DNA from: an uncultured Flavobacteriaceae bacterium | GTDB lineage: Bacteria; Bacteroidota; Bacteroidia; Flavobacteriales; Flavobacteriaceae | NCBI GenBank assembly: GCA_947494715.1 | Contig: CANLWG010000002.1 | Location: forward strand, 1 to 64,000 | Length of the DNA stretch: 64,000 nt | Reading direction: 5' to 3' | Part shown: positions 63,607-64,000 of the stretch, in pieces | Numbering within the stretch: position 1 is the first letter of the stretch | How the letters are laid out: every line of letters begins with the position of its first letter | Notes under the pieces: model-generated | Told to the model about the DNA's origin: nothing | What the model saw: the letters and a program-made list of their open reading frames with translations, nothing else | Database searches by the model: none | Program-made: the position numbers and the translations under genes

Positions 63607-64000
63607 TCAAAATAGATTAAAGATTAGAAAATATTTATACCCACCTTGATTTAACATAATCCAAGCGACCAATTTGTCGGTTTCCGAATCAAAAAGCAAC
63701 GTTCCCAATGGATTTTCGGGCTCTTCCTTTCGATAATAGGCAAAAACGTTAGAATCCCTTATATACATTTTTTCCCCGCTAACGCTTTCCATCGCCTTTT
63801 CCTTGTCAAACGGTTCATAGATCTTATGGTCCTTATAAAATCTGACAGGTTTTGCGTCCAAATTCTTTAATCCCATGCTATCTACGGTTTTACTGAAATA
63901 ATGAAATAGCCCATCAAAAGCCTTTATCCTTTTCTTCTTTCGCGTTTCCGAGGTGTCCTTCAGTACGTAGTTGAATTCAATATATTTATCGAATAGGATT
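63607..64000 (-). CDS. Hypothetical protein, 5' end beyond the window
   Basis: The frame is open from the window edge to a stop at 63,607-63,609, 131 visible residues. An internal ATG at 63,876 (MGLKNLDAKPVRFYK) could start a shorter form, but the frame upstream (KAFDGLFHYFSKTVDS) looks coding. The C-terminus reads ENPLGTLLFDSETDKLVAWI and ends in an aromatic tail. No family recognised. The gene stops 16 bp before the IS target repeat, so it is not interrupted. Confidence 0.6.
   Translation of the reverse strand, partial: ILFDKYIEFNYVLKDTSETRKKKRIKAFDGLFHYFSKTVDSMGLKNLDAKPVRFYKDHKIYEPFDKEKAMESVSGEKMYIRDSNVFAYYRKEEPENPLGTLLFDSETDKLVAWIMLNQGGYKYFLIFNLF

Noticed and set aside
1-64000. CRISPR array
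   Set aside because: No regularly spaced repeat series is visible anywhere in the window.

Overview
The window reads as a marine-type Bacteroidota chromosome, most likely Flavobacteriaceae. This rests on the Bacteroidetes-style tra genes (traE to traN), the BfmA/BtgA and DUF5712 mobilisation proteins, RteC, DUF4270/DUF4907/DUF6268 proteins, a replicative DnaE fused to a DnaQ-like exonuclease, an S16 protein with a long acidic tail, and TAnnTTTG promoter elements. No species can be named from the sequence alone.

Region 1 (1 to about 29,500) is accessory DNA that looks like most of an integrative and conjugative element. From the left it holds a truncated radC joined to a dif-like recombination site, a probable oriT, the mobilisation trio (BfmA/BtgA protein, relaxase, coupling ATPase), a cargo block and the minus-strand tra operon traE-F-G-I-J-K-M-N (16,419 down to 9,554). 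The cargo between the mob and tra genes is a Lamassu anti-phage operon (Cap4-type nuclease lmuA, lmuC, SMC-like lmuB, possibly led by a coupled 37-codon ORF) and a divergent gene fusing a cyclodeaminase-like domain to an ImmA/IrrE metallopeptidase. After traE come a peptidoglycan amidase, a tiny amphipathic ORF, and an AAA-plus-nuclease gene bounded by terminal inverted repeats that may be a small mobile element of its own. Then follow an EEP-family protein missing catalytic residues and a helix-turn-helix protein.

From 20,470 to 28,217 lies what I consider the most interesting part. It has a C39-peptidase ABC exporter, an HlyD-type adaptor, a membrane TPR/AraC regulator, a 38-residue precursor peptide with a double-glycine leader (25,883..25,999), and a prolyl-oligopeptidase-like lipoprotein. 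Together these look like a mobile peptide production, export and perhaps sensing cassette. RteC (28,280..29,098) marks the end of the recognisable element. No integrase is visible in the window.

Region 2 (29,541 to 64,000) is chromosomal backbone: tRNA-Asp, a DUF58 protein, thioredoxin, DnaE, rpsP-rimM, a sulfatase lipoprotein, TrmN6-like methyltransferase, glutaryl-CoA dehydrogenase-like enzyme, a trehalase/FG-GAP/DUF1080 carbohydrate group, a YdeP-type molybdoenzyme, a ParE-like toxin-antitoxin pair, and an ImuC-like DnaE plus Y-family polymerase pair separated by a four-helix-bundle gene with flanking short repeats. It continues with a DUF4270/outer-membrane protein pair, a DUF6268-Kelch-DUF4907-LytS-LytR cluster, a tail-fibre-like surface protein, an IS1182-type insertion with an 8-bp target duplication and an A9 frameshift, and a gene running off the right edge.
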